A stretch of 58,741 nucleotides of DNA, from the NCBI GenBank assembly GCA_035555315.1, contig DATMGU010000122.1:1-58741 (forward strand). Direction: 5' to 3'. Position numbers and translations under genes: made by a program. This document shows positions 8,851 through 17,466 of this stretch, piece by piece. Within the stretch, counting starts at the first letter, position 1. Every line of letters begins with the position of its first letter. The notes under the pieces were generated by a model. The model was given only the letters and a program-made list of their open reading frames with translations. It did no database searches and was not told the DNA's origin. The DNA is from DATMGU01 sp035555315. GTDB taxonomy: Bacteria; Pseudomonadota; Alphaproteobacteria; ATCC43930; CGMCC-115725.

Positions 8851-9731
8851 GCGAGGCTCTCCCGCCCGATCAGCCGGTGGCGTACCGCTTCGGAAGCGAG
8901 GTCGATCGCCACGACGCAGAGGATGACCAGGAGGACGATGGCGCTGATTTCCTCGTAGTAATTCTGGCTGATGACCTGGTTCAGTTCCTGACCGATGCCG
9001 CCGGCACCGACGAAACCCACCACCGATGCGCCCCGCACATTGATCTCGAAACGCAGCAGGATGTACGAGGCGAAGTTCGGCAAGACCTGCGGAAGCGCTC
9101 CGAAACGCATGGCCTGAACCCAATTGCCGCCGGCGGCGCGGATGCCGTCGAGCGGCTTCAGGTCCAGGTTCTCGTTCGCTTCGGCGAACAGCTTGCCCAG
9201 CGCGCCGGTGGTGTGCAGGAAGATCGCGATGACCCCGGCCAAAGGCCCGACGCCGAACGCCCAGACCAGGATCAGCGCGTAGACCAGTTCCGGCACGGTG
9301 CGCAGCAATTCGAGCAGCCGCCGCACCAGGAAATAGCCGACCCGGCCGCGCACCAGGTTGCGTGACGCGGCGAAACTGGCGGCCCCGCCGACGATCGCCG
9401 CGGCCACGGTCGCGAGAAACGCCATCTGCACCGTCTCCAGCAGCATCAGCGCCCAGGGCGTGAACCGGTAGAACCAATAGGCGATCGAGCCCTTGACCTT
9501 GCTGCCCTCGAACAACGCGTCGAACCGCAAGGTGGGCATGATGCGATAGAGATATTCGCCGGTGCGCGGCAGCCCAGCATAAAGCTTGGACGGATAGAAT
9601 TCGCCGGCATAAGCCGAAGCGAGAAACGCCAGCACGAACAGACCGAGAAACAGCACGGTCTGCCGCCGCTTGATACGCGCCAGGGCAGCCCGGTCGCGCT
9701 CGAAACGCGCGACCGGGTCTTCGTGCAACAT
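8847..9731 (-). CDS. phnE: Phosphonate/phosphate ABC transporter permease, first PhnE copy
   Basis: The 294-residue permease starts at the ATG at 9731 (MLHEDPVARFERDRAAL), 32 bases after the phnD stop; the open frame continues upstream inside phnD but only out of family context. A first membrane segment (TVLFLGLFVLAFLASAYAG) is followed by a periplasmic loop with the family-typical motif GEYLYRIMPTLRFDALF. The cytoplasmic coupling loop reads EANENLDLKPLDGIRAAGG, and VVGFVGAGGIGQEL closes the core. It likely pairs with the second phnE and with PhnC and PhnD. It is transcribed in the order phnC, phnD, phnE, phnE. Confidence 0.92.
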   Translation of the reverse strand: MLHEDPVARFERDRAALARIKRRQTVLFLGLFVLAFLASAYAGEFYPSKLYAGLPRTGEYLYRIMPTLRFDALFEGSKVKGSIAYWFYRFTPWALMLLETVQMAFLATVAAAIVGGAASFAASRNLVRGRVGYFLVRRLLELLRTVPELVYALILVWAFGVGPLAGVIAIFLHTTGALGKLFAEANENLDLKPLDGIRAAGGNWVQAMRFGALPQVLPNFASYILLRFEINVRGASVVGFVGAGGIGQELNQVISQNYYEEISAIVLLVILCVVAIDLASEAVRHRLIGRESLA

Positions 9732-9763
9732 CGTCGAGACTATCGGATGGGTGACGGCGGCCG

Positions 9764-10705
9764 TCAGCCGCCGCGGCGGATATCGGCCTCGGCGCGCTTC
9801 ATATCGACGACCGGCTGATAGAACTCGTGGGTGACGGTGGCATAGCCCGCGCCATCGCCCTGGTTGATGTCGACATACATCTTGGGCTGATCGTCCTTGA
9901 GCGCCAGGAAGACCTTGGTCAGCTCGGCCTTGAGGTCGGCCGGCAGGTCCTTGCGCACGACGACCGGGCCGTTCGGGATCAGCCGGCTCTGCCACAGGAT
10001 GCGGATCTGGTCCATGCTCAGCATCTTCTTGTCGACCATGCTGCGCAGGTTGCCGCGGGTATAACCGTCTTCCATCTTGCCCTGGCCGGAGATCCAGGTG
10101 AAGCCGGCGTCGTATTGACCCTTCATCACCGCCACCACGGCCTGCTCATGACCGCCGCCGAAGCTGGTCTTGCTGAAGAACTTGGTGGGATCCTTGCCCA
10201 TGCCGCGGAATTCGCTGGCCGGCACCAGGAAACCCGAGGTCGAGTTCGGATCGGCGTAAGCGATGCTCTTGCCCTTCAAATCGTCGATCGACTTGTAGGG
10301 GCTGTCCGCCCGGCAATACAGCACCGAGTAATAGCCGGTCGAGCCATCGAGCTCCTTCGCCACGACGATCGGCTCGATACCGCCATTGGTGTCGATCCAG
10401 GTCGCCGCGTAGATCGCGGCACCCATGTTCGGCGACAGGTCCAATTGTCCGGCGGAGAACGCCTGCATGACGCCGGCGTAGTCCGATGCCTGGAACAGCT
10501 TGACCGGGACGTTCAGCTTCTTTTCCAGATAGGCCTTGAAGTCGGTGTAGCGCGCCAATTGATCGCCGGCGTTCTCGCCGCCGATCAGGCCGACCCGAAG
10601 CTCTTTCACCTGGTCATGCCAATCGGCATGTGCCGGGGTCGCGGCGAACAGGGCCGAGACCGCCGCGGCGGCGATCGTGGCGAAAAGGGTGCGACGGATC
10701 ATCAT
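9764..10705 (-). CDS. phnD: Phosphonate/phosphate-binding periplasmic protein PhnD
   Basis: This 313-residue protein has a Sec signal peptide (MMIRRTLFATIAAAAVSALFAATPAHA, cleavage near AHA-DW) and a mature type II binding fold. Family signatures include the opening LRVGLIGGENAGDQL, YTDFKAYLEKKLNVPV, FQASDYAGVMQAF and the STSGFLVP ligand-loop motif, where PhnD proteins contact the phosphonate group. It should capture phosphonates, and possibly phosphate or phosphite, for the adjacent permeases. No C-P lyase, phosphonatase or phosphite dehydrogenase gene is in the window, so the ligand cannot be fixed from context. Confidence 0.93.
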   Translation of the reverse strand: MMIRRTLFATIAAAAVSALFAATPAHADWHDQVKELRVGLIGGENAGDQLARYTDFKAYLEKKLNVPVKLFQASDYAGVMQAFSAGQLDLSPNMGAAIYAATWIDTNGGIEPIVVAKELDGSTGYYSVLYCRADSPYKSIDDLKGKSIAYADPNSTSGFLVPASEFRGMGKDPTKFFSKTSFGGGHEQAVVAVMKGQYDAGFTWISGQGKMEDGYTRGNLRSMVDKKMLSMDQIRILWQSRLIPNGPVVVRKDLPADLKAELTKVFLALKDDQPKMYVDINQGDGAGYATVTHEFYQPVVDMKRAEADIRRGG

Positions 10706-10769
10706 GTATTCGCTCCTAACGGGAATGTGCGGCAGCCGATGTAGGCCCCGCGCGTTACAGAAAATCGTG

Positions 10770-10788
10770 CGCGGTCGGGAAAACCGCG
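10770..10788 (-). other. Intercistronic stem-loop between phnC and phnD
   Basis: A 6-bp GC-rich stem (CGCGGT with ACCGCG, 7-base loop) lies directly after the phnC stop, in the 84-base gap before phnD. Such elements can protect or attenuate segments so that the binding protein is made at a different level from the ATPase. It is short and could be fortuitous. Confidence 0.3.
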
Positions 10789-10789
10789 G

Positions 10790-11590
10790 TCAGCTGATCG
10801 CGGGCAAGGCTTCGGAAGCGGGCTGGGCGACCGGGCCGGGCATCCATTCGGCAGGCCCCATATCACCGTAGATCTCCCGCTCGACCGCCTGGGTCAGCTG
10901 GTCCGGCGCGCCATCGAACACGACCCGCCCATGGGCGAGGCCGATGAGCCGGTCGCAATAGGTCCGTGCGATGTCGAGCGCATGCAGATTGACGATCACC
11001 GTGATGCCGTCCTCGCGGTTGATCGTGCGCAAAGCGTCCATCACGACCTTGCTGTTCTGCGGATCGAGCGACGCGATCGGCTCGTCCGCCAGAAGGACGC
11101 GCGGTTCCTGCATCAAGGCGCGGGCGATCGCCACCCGCTGCTGTTGGCCACCGGACAGCGTCTCGGCCCGCTGCAGCGCCGCCTGGGCCATGTCCAGCCG
11201 GTCCAGCGCGCGGATCGCCAGCACCCGTTCGGCGGCGCTGAAGTGCTTGAACAGCGTCGGCACGGTACTGTGATAGCTCAACCGGCCGATCAGCACGTTG
11301 GTCAACACGTCGAGCCGGTTCACCAGATTGAATTGCTGGAAGATCATGGCGCAGCGTCCGCGCCAGCGGCGTAGCGCCTTGCCGTTCAGGTCGGCGACAT
11401 CGAGATCGTCGTAGCGAATGCGGCCATCGGTCGGATCGACCAGACGGTTGATCAGGCGCAGCAGGGTCGATTTGCCGGCACCGGACCGGCCGATCACGCC
11501 GACGAGTTGGCCGTCCGGGATCCGCAGGTTCAGATCATCCAGCACCCGCCGGGATCCGAAATCCTTTCGCACAGCGGTGAGTTCGAGCAC
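10790..11590 (-). CDS. phnC: Phosphonate/phosphate ABC transporter ATP-binding protein PhnC
   Basis: This 266-residue cytoplasmic ATPase powers the transporter. Walker A is GRSGAGKST, the Q-loop is AMIFQQFNLV, the signature is LSGGQQQR, Walker B is VLLADEPIASLDP and the H-loop is VNLHALD. The PhnC-type stretch LSYHSTVPTLFKHF between Q-loop and signature supports the assignment over other ABC ATPases. Translation appears to start at the GTG at 11590, with a GGGGAGG ribosome-binding site about ten bases upstream. The first gene of a four-gene operon, it has a PHO box 47 bases before its start, so it is probably induced by phosphate starvation through PhoB. Confidence 0.93.
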   Translation of the reverse strand: MLELTAVRKDFGSRRVLDDLNLRIPDGQLVGVIGRSGAGKSTLLRLINRLVDPTDGRIRYDDLDVADLNGKALRRWRGRCAMIFQQFNLVNRLDVLTNVLIGRLSYHSTVPTLFKHFSAAERVLAIRALDRLDMAQAALQRAETLSGGQQQRVAIARALMQEPRVLLADEPIASLDPQNSKVVMDALRTINREDGITVIVNLHALDIARTYCDRLIGLAHGRVVFDGAPDQLTQAVEREIYGDMGPAEWMPGPVAQPASEALPAIS

Positions 11591-11620
11591 GGTCGACTGT
11601 CCTCCCCAAGGATCGAGGAC

Positions 11621-11655
11621 GATTTAGCCGACACGCCATGACCGTTTGATGACAG
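11621..11655 (-). promoter_or_regulatory. PHO box with possible -10 element upstream of phnC
   Basis: On the minus strand two 7-base direct repeats, CTGTCAT and CGGTCAT, are separated by 4 bases (11638-11655). This matches the alphaproteobacterial PhoB consensus (CTGTCAT-N4-CTGTCAT) with one mismatch. PhoB-activated promoters put this box in place of the -35; a weak -10-like TAAATC lies 11 bases downstream (11621-11626). The box match is strong; the -10 is weak. Confidence 0.75.
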
Positions 11656-11693
11656 GGGACCGAGATTGGCTCGGATAGATCAGCCGCGCTGGG

Positions 11694-12851
11694 TCAGCGC
11701 CGCCACTGCTTCAGCCGGCGGGTCGCCTCGACCATGTCGGCGGTCGAACCGGCGAAGGAGAACCGGACGAAACGATGCCCCTGTTCCGCATCGAAATCGC
11801 TGCCCGGCGTAGCGGCGATCGCGGTATCGGCGAGCATCCTTTGACAGAACGCGGCGCTGTCGTCGGTCAGCTCGCTGATATCGGCATAGATGTAGAAGGC
11901 GCCGTCGGCGGGTGCCAAACGGGCGAAGCCGGCCGCCGGCAGCTCGTTCAGCAGCACTTCGCGGTTGGCGGCGTAGCGCCGCAGATTGCCCCGCAGCTCG
12001 TCATGGCAATCGAACGCGGCCAGGGCCGCCAACTGCGACAATGTCGGCGCCGAGATCACCATGTTCTGGGCCAGGCATTCCACCGAGCGCAGCAATTCGG
12101 GCGGCACCACCATCCAGCCCAACCGCCAGCCGGTCATCGAGAAATACTTCGAAAAGCTGTTGATGGTGAGCGCGCTCGGCGAGCAGGCGGCGGCGGTCAT
12201 CGGCCGGATGCCGTACTCGATGCCATGATAGATCTCATCCGAGACCAGCCGCATGCCGCGTGCTTCGCAGCCGGCCGCCAAGACAGCGAAATCGGCCGGC
12301 GCCAGCATCGTGCCCGCCGGGTTGGACGGGCTGGCGACGATCAAGCCGTCGAGTGGTCCGTGCTGCGCGATCGCCTGATCGATCGCCGCCAAGCTGGGCT
12401 GAAACCGCTCCTCGGGACCGGTGCGCAGGGTTACGACCTCGACATCGAGGGCGCGCAGGATGTGGCGATAGGCGGGATAGCCTGGCGCCGCCATGGCAAC
12501 CCGGTCGCCCGGCTCGAAGGCCGCGAGAAACGCCAGCAGGAAGGCGCCGGAGGCCCCCACGGTCACGATGATCCGGGCAGGATCCAGATCGAGCCGGTGA
12601 ACATCCCGATAATGGCCGGCGATCCGAGCGCGCAGTTCGGGCAGCCCCAAGGCCTCGGTATAGCCCAATCGACCGGTCTCCAGCGCCTGACGCGCCGCCT
12701 GACGCACACCCGCCGGGGCGCCGGTGCTGGGCTCGCCAACCTCAAGGTGGATGACGTCGGCCCCTGTGGCGGCCAGCCGATTCGCCGCCCGCATCACATC
12801 CATCACGAGGAAGGCCGGGATCTGGCCGCGCCGGGCGATCTTCATGGCCAT
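11694..12851 (-). CDS. Pyridoxal-phosphate aminotransferase, class I/II
   Basis: This 385-residue fold-type I aminotransferase is of the aspartate/alanine aminotransferase type. The PLP lysine is in NSFSKYFSMTGWRLGW; the cofactor Asn and Asp/Tyr motifs are ASPSNPAGT and VSDEIYHGIEYG; the carboxylate-binding Arg is likely in HRFVRFSFAG. The substrate cannot be read from sequence. Two ATGs, at 12851 and 12845, could start translation; I used the first. It begins five bases after the GGT-like lipoprotein gene ends, so the two are probably one transcript and may act on related gamma-glutamyl or amino-acid substrates. Confidence 0.88.
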   Translation of the reverse strand: MAMKIARRGQIPAFLVMDVMRAANRLAATGADVIHLEVGEPSTGAPAGVRQAARQALETGRLGYTEALGLPELRARIAGHYRDVHRLDLDPARIIVTVGASGAFLLAFLAAFEPGDRVAMAAPGYPAYRHILRALDVEVVTLRTGPEERFQPSLAAIDQAIAQHGPLDGLIVASPSNPAGTMLAPADFAVLAAGCEARGMRLVSDEIYHGIEYGIRPMTAAACSPSALTINSFSKYFSMTGWRLGWMVVPPELLRSVECLAQNMVISAPTLSQLAALAAFDCHDELRGNLRRYAANREVLLNELPAAGFARLAPADGAFYIYADISELTDDSAAFCQRMLADTAIAATPGSDFDAEQGHRFVRFSFAGSTADMVEATRRLKQWRR

Positions 12852-12856
12852 GGCGG

Positions 12857-14308
12857 CTATTTCTCGCGAACCGCCTGGAGGATGATGCCAGAGCCGCGTG
12901 GATCACGCGCGGTGCTGCAGGTCGTCGCATCGCCGAAGAAGCCATCGGGGCAAACCAGGCCGCTGATCCGATCGGCGACGGCGGTGGCGGGGCTCGGCTT
13001 GTCCTCGGCGGAACGAGGTGCCGCGACGGCATCGGCGAACGGCACGGTCCGACGCGCGGCCAAAGCGGCGTAGAGCGCGCTCGCCTCGTCCACGGCGGCG
13101 GCCGGGCTGCCATTCGCGACCACGGCGGCGACGAGGTCCTTCTTGTCCCGCGTCGTGATGATCACCGGCGCCAACGACAGCGCCTCGACCGATTGCGCCG
13201 TCACCGGCCGGGCAGCCAGGATGTCGAGACCACCGATCGTCTGCCCGCTGCCGAACAAACCGCCCAGCGTGAGGCTGCAGGCGACGGCACCGCCATGGGC
13301 GTCGATCACGACGAAACCGGTCGATCCCGCGTCGGACGCCGCGTCGACCGTCGCCCCCTGGGCCAGCGATGTCAGCACCTGCGCCCCGGTGGCATGCGCC
13401 AAGGTCAGACGCTGCGCCGGGTCCGCCGCGCGGTCACGATCGGCCTCGAGCGCCTGCCACACGGCCTTTTGCATGACGCCGGCGCTCGACGCCGGCAGAG
13501 TGGCAGACGCGCCGTTCGCGGCGATCATCAGCGGCGGCTGCCAGGTTGGCACGAATGCCGCGAGGTCGGTACCGGGCAAGCCCGCCTGCACCAGGCGTTT
13601 GGCCAGAGCCCCGGTGTAGAAATCCGAGGCGCCGTTCAGCCGAATGCCGGCAAGAATGGCGGCTGTGCCCTCTTGGCGCAGGATATCGCCTTCCTTCAGA
13701 GGACCGCCGCCGGCGCCGTTCATCGTCAGGCCGGCTCGACGCATATCGGCCAGCAACGTTGGACCGGCCTTCACCCCCAAGGCGGCCAGCCGTTCCGCCG
13801 GTGCCAGAACCTGTTGCCAGCGCAACGTGCCATAGCGTGCCTGGAGCGCCGCGAGGCCGCGCACCATGCCGGGGATCTGCAGCGCGGAACCGGCCGCCGG
13901 GCGCGGCAGGAAGTCGATCATCTCGACATCTCTACGATCGGATTGCGCCAGGCAGATACCGCCACCGCCCAAGCCCGCCCGGGATGGCAGCGACAACGAG
14001 AGCGCCGCGCCGATCGCCGCCGCCGCGTCACCCGCCATACCGCCGGCCAACAGGATGTCGCGCCCCGCTATTCCCGCCTGGGTTTCTTCCGCGAAGACGG
14101 TGCCGTAGAACTGCGAACTGACCGAGACCTGCTCGGTCACCGTCGACGAACTGCACCCGGCCGCCAGCAGCGCCAAACCCAGGGTCAGGCATCGCCGGGC
14201 GCCGATGGCCGGCCGGCGCACTAGGCGATTGCGTGGTACCAAGGTGCTGATCGAAACGATCGATGACTTCGACATAACGCGGCTATCGCTCAAAACTCTC
14301 TCTCCCAC
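12857..14308 (-). CDS. Divergent gamma-glutamyltranspeptidase-family lipoprotein
   Basis: The 483-residue product begins with a basic stretch, a hydrophobic segment and a lipobox (LLAAGC, Cys 52), so it should be an anchored lipoprotein. The body resembles gamma-glutamyltranspeptidases: an early GDAAAAIGAALSLSLP...GLGGGG segment matches the N-terminal large-subunit region, and GSTGFVVIDAHGGAV aligns with the autoprocessing site (TTHxSVVDxxG in E. coli GGT). Here the nucleophile Thr position is occupied by Ser 329 and the following His by Gly. The MDDF-type motif that follows in canonical enzymes is missing, and the SPGG loop reads GSPAAA. It is shorter than usual GGT (about 530-580). Activity is therefore uncertain. 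An alternative start is the Met at residue 12. Confidence 0.75.
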   Translation of the reverse strand: MGERVLSDSRVMSKSSIVSISTLVPRNRLVRRPAIGARRCLTLGLALLAAGCSSSTVTEQVSVSSQFYGTVFAEETQAGIAGRDILLAGGMAGDAAAAIGAALSLSLPSRAGLGGGGICLAQSDRRDVEMIDFLPRPAAGSALQIPGMVRGLAALQARYGTLRWQQVLAPAERLAALGVKAGPTLLADMRRAGLTMNGAGGGPLKEGDILRQEGTAAILAGIRLNGASDFYTGALAKRLVQAGLPGTDLAAFVPTWQPPLMIAANGASATLPASSAGVMQKAVWQALEADRDRAADPAQRLTLAHATGAQVLTSLAQGATVDAASDAGSTGFVVIDAHGGAVACSLTLGGLFGSGQTIGGLDILAARPVTAQSVEALSLAPVIITTRDKKDLVAAVVANGSPAAAVDEASALYAALAARRTVPFADAVAAPRSAEDKPSPATAVADRISGLVCPDGFFGDATTCSTARDPRGSGIILQAVREK

Positions 14309-14399
14309 CCGGTGCCCTCGCCGGCGCCAGCGCCGCCATTCATAGCCGCCCTCGGACGCGCCGCCAATGCCGCATCAAACCCTTGGCGGCCGTGGCACA

Positions 14400-14429
14400 T
14401 TGACAACGCGGGCCACGCAGCCGAATCAT
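14400..14429 (+). promoter_or_regulatory. Candidate sigma-70 promoter for the solute-binding protein gene
   Basis: A perfect -35 TTGACA (14400-14405) is followed after 18 bases by AATCAT (14424-14429, four of six matches to TATAAT). It lies about 70 bases before the chosen start codon at 14498 and is properly oriented. Confidence 0.4.
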
Positions 14430-14497
14430 CGTGTCAAGACAAATTTCACACGGATGGTGGAAACTTCCGACATCGTGATGACGCAGGGGTAATCGGT

Positions 14498-15253
14498 ATG
14501 GCCGCCATCGGCATCCGTGGAACAAGATCGGCCGCCCACATCGCGGCGGCGATCCCTGCCTTCATTCTGTTGATCGCCATCCTGATCGGCCCATGCCCCG
14601 CCGGAGCGCAAACACTGACGACCGTCGCCTCGGATTGGGCGCCGATGTCCTATCTCAAGAACGGCCAGCCGGCGGGCCACCTGACCGAACGGGTACAGAA
14701 GATCCTTAAACGGGCCCAATTACCGATAGCGATCGATATCATGCCCTGGGAACGGGCCTTTCGCACCGCGCGATCCGGACCCAACATCGCGATCTTCCCG
14801 ATCGGCCGGACCGCCGACCGGGAGAAGCAGTTCATCTGGATCGGCGAACTCATCCCCTACAAAGTGTTCCTGTGGCGGCATGTGGACCGTCGCGACATTA
14901 CCTTGAAGAGCGTGGAAGATGCCGCCCGCTATACGGTCGGTGGCGTCCCCACCGAGATGAAGGCCGTGTATCTCGAACATCATGGCATCACCATCACACC
15001 GCTGGTCAGCGGTGATAACGGGTTGGCGATGCTGGCACGCGGGCGACTGGATCTGGTGGCTTCGGACAGCCTCACCCTCCCCGATCGCGCGCGCCTTCTC
15101 GGCATCGACCCCAAGGTTTTCGTGCCCATCCTGCCGCTGCCCGAGTTGTCGTATCCGGTCTATTTGGCGCTTAGCCAAGGCAGCGACCCGGCTCTGGTCG
15201 ATCTATTGCGATCGGCCTTCGCAGCGGAAAATCCAAAGACGGCAGTAAACTAA
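14498..15253 (+). CDS. Periplasmic solute-binding protein, family 3-like
   Basis: I chose the ATG at 14498 because it has an AGGGGT ribosome-binding site 8 bases upstream and begins a clear signal peptide (basic start, long hydrophobic core AAIPAFILLIAILIG, cleavage near AGA-QT). The mature part (about 210 residues) shows SBP_bac_3-type features: TVASDWAPMSYLKNGQPAGHLTERVQKIL at the start, IDIMPWERAFRTARSG, and a C-terminal LARGRLDLVASDSLTL. Such proteins bind amino acids or act as sensory modules. There are no permease or ATPase genes nearby. It ends 11 bases from the convergent sensor kinase stop. Confidence 0.8.
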   Translation: MAAIGIRGTRSAAHIAAAIPAFILLIAILIGPCPAGAQTLTTVASDWAPMSYLKNGQPAGHLTERVQKILKRAQLPIAIDIMPWERAFRTARSGPNIAIFPIGRTADREKQFIWIGELIPYKVFLWRHVDRRDITLKSVEDAARYTVGGVPTEMKAVYLEHHGITITPLVSGDNGLAMLARGRLDLVASDSLTLPDRARLLGIDPKVFVPILPLPELSYPVYLALSQGSDPALVDLLRSAFAAENPKTAVN

Positions 15254-15264
15254 ACAGCCAGAAA

Positions 15265-17202
15265 CTAAGCGGGCGGCGGATCCATCGGGACATCCTGCCT
15301 GAAGCGAACGGCGGGCAGGCGGATGGTCACGGTCGTGCCGTGGCCCGGCCGGCTCTCGATCGCTATCGAGCCACCATGCCCCTCGACCAGCAGTCGGGCC
15401 AGCGCCAGACCAAGCCCCGCTCCCTGGTTCCGGCGTTGATACACATTCTCGAGTTGGGTAAAGGGCTGCATCAGCTTCGAGATATCCTCGGCGGCGATGC
15501 CGATGCCGGTATCCTCGATCGACACCTCCACGTCACCCGATGGAAGTCGCCGCGGGACCACCGTGACGGTGCCGCCTTGGGCGGTGAATTTGAGTGCGTT
15601 CGACAACAGGTTGAACAGGACGCGGCGAATCGCCTGGGTATCCGCGCGCAGCCGCGGAACGCCGGGAATCGGCGCGACGATCAGGTCGATACCGGCGACG
15701 TTAGCCTGCACGGTAAGGATGCGCGCCACCTCGACGACGACGTCGCACAGGTCGAACTCGCGCTCGTCGAGCGTGAACTCGCCCGCCTCGATTTTGGCGA
15801 CATCCAGGATGTCGTTGATGATGCTCAGCAGATGCTCGCCGCTGACCAGGATATCGCCGGCATAGACACGGTATCGCTCGTTCCCTACCGGCCCCAGCAT
15901 CTCGGCGTTGATCATCTCGGCCATCCCGATGACGGCGTTGAGCGGCGTGCGAAGCTCATGGCTCATATTGGCGAGGAAGGCGCTCTTCGTACGGCTCGCC
16001 GCCTCGGCCTGCTCCTTCGCTTCACGCAGGATCTGGTCTGACAGAACCATCGCGGTCACGTCCCGCGCGACACCGCGATATCCTCGAAACCGGCCCTCGG
16101 CCTCGAAGACCGGGATGCCGCTCGCGGAAATGTACGACAACTCGCCTTTGCCGCCGCACATCGTATAGAGAAAGTCGCGAAACGGCTCATGCCGGGCGAA
16201 GACACCCCGGTACTCGTGCCATTTCTCCGGTTCCGTCTCGATATCGGCCGCCATTTCCCACCAGCGCGCGCCGATCCTGGCGTTCAGATCGCTCTTGAAA
16301 CCGACCTGTCCGGCCCAGAGGCTGGTGAGTTCGTGCTCCGGCCCGGTCTCCCAGAACCAATCGGAGGCGGTTCCGGCATAATCCCGAAACCGCTGCTCGC
16401 TCTGCCGCAACGCTTCCTCGATACGACCACGCGCAAGAATATCCTGCTCCAGCTTGACATTGGTCTCGCGCAATTCGTCGTAAGAATGCCGGAGGTTCTC
16501 GCAGAGACGATTGAACGCCCCCACCACCTGCGCAAGCTCGTCCTCCCCCTCCTCCCGCTCGCGGCGGAGACCGAGCGGCATGGATGGTTGATGGACGTCG
16601 TATCGATCGGCGAATTGCGCGATCGTCACCAGATGCCGCGTCACCAAACGGTGAAAAATGTAGAGGATGAAAAGGGAGACCAGGAACGTCTTCGCTCCCT
16701 GCCCAAGCAAAATGACCAGCACCTCATCCATCAACTCGCGATATATCGGATCGAGGCTCGCCTCGACATAAAACACCCCGATCTGCTGGTCGGTCCCGCC
16801 AATGGAATGCAGGATAGGCGTGGTCCGGGTGATGGCCGACCCTGTCGTGCGCCGACCGACCGACACGGCGATAGGATGCTCGCCTGGGCTGGTTTCATGG
16901 ACCTCCGCGGCGGTGATGTCCGGCAACCGGACAAGACCCTCCAACTGGATCTCCAACTGGGCTCTATTCAAGACCCACAAGTTTTCTTCTATGCTTTTCA
17001 AGTAGCTATTTTTAATTTCTTCCAGTCGGCTCTCTATCCGATCCGTACCACGCCGATAGTCCATGTATATCTGAATGGAAGTCAGCAATATGGTGACAGA
17101 GGAGCTGAATATAAGCACCCTGGATAAAATCTTAAATCCGATAGCACTATAGTTTCGATAGGCGGCCGCCCATCCCACGCCAAACCTCACTATAAAAATC
17201 AC
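15265..17202 (-). CDS. PAS-domain sensor histidine kinase with periplasmic sensor region
   Basis: The 645-residue membrane kinase has a first TM segment at about 22-45, a periplasmic region to about 158, a second TM segment at about 163-186, a HAMP-like linker (to about 240), a short coiled coil, and a PAS domain (about 265-390, beginning QSEQRFRDYAGTASDWFWET). HisKA has the phospho-acceptor His 415 in ANMSHELRTPLN. The ATPase domain has the N box NLLSNALKF (531-539), G1 DTGIG (564-568) and G2 GAGLGLAL (594-601). There is no receiver domain and no neighbouring response regulator, so the partner is elsewhere. The N-terminal coding part is less GC-rich than the rest. It is convergent with a periplasmic binding protein that could present a ligand. 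Confidence 0.9.
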   Translation of the reverse strand: MIFIVRFGVGWAAAYRNYSAIGFKILSRVLIFSSSVTILLTSIQIYMDYRRGTDRIESRLEEIKNSYLKSIEENLWVLNRAQLEIQLEGLVRLPDITAAEVHETSPGEHPIAVSVGRRTTGSAITRTTPILHSIGGTDQQIGVFYVEASLDPIYRELMDEVLVILLGQGAKTFLVSLFILYIFHRLVTRHLVTIAQFADRYDVHQPSMPLGLRREREEGEDELAQVVGAFNRLCENLRHSYDELRETNVKLEQDILARGRIEEALRQSEQRFRDYAGTASDWFWETGPEHELTSLWAGQVGFKSDLNARIGARWWEMAADIETEPEKWHEYRGVFARHEPFRDFLYTMCGGKGELSYISASGIPVFEAEGRFRGYRGVARDVTAMVLSDQILREAKEQAEAASRTKSAFLANMSHELRTPLNAVIGMAEMINAEMLGPVGNERYRVYAGDILVSGEHLLSIINDILDVAKIEAGEFTLDEREFDLCDVVVEVARILTVQANVAGIDLIVAPIPGVPRLRADTQAIRRVLFNLLSNALKFTAQGGTVTVVPRRLPSGDVEVSIEDTGIGIAAEDISKLMQPFTQLENVYQRRNQGAGLGLALARLLVEGHGGSIAIESRPGHGTTVTIRLPAVRFRQDVPMDPPPA

Positions 17203-17466
17203 AGCCTGGCGGAAACCATCCCGTTTACCTCCGCCGCGATTCGATCACCTTAACGGTAGGGCCGAATTTAATAGGCCATTCGAGCAGGTTCATTCGGCGA
17301 ATGTAATACCCGATACGATCAGTACGCCGTGAGACACGATGAGAGCAACAGGCGATCATTAAAATGTGGGAGAACGCACGCGATCAGAGGGCGAGCCTTG
17401 CGGGGCATCCGGCCGGCGTCTATCGTCCGCGCCATCGATCCCGACCCTGAAAAGGCGATACGCACC

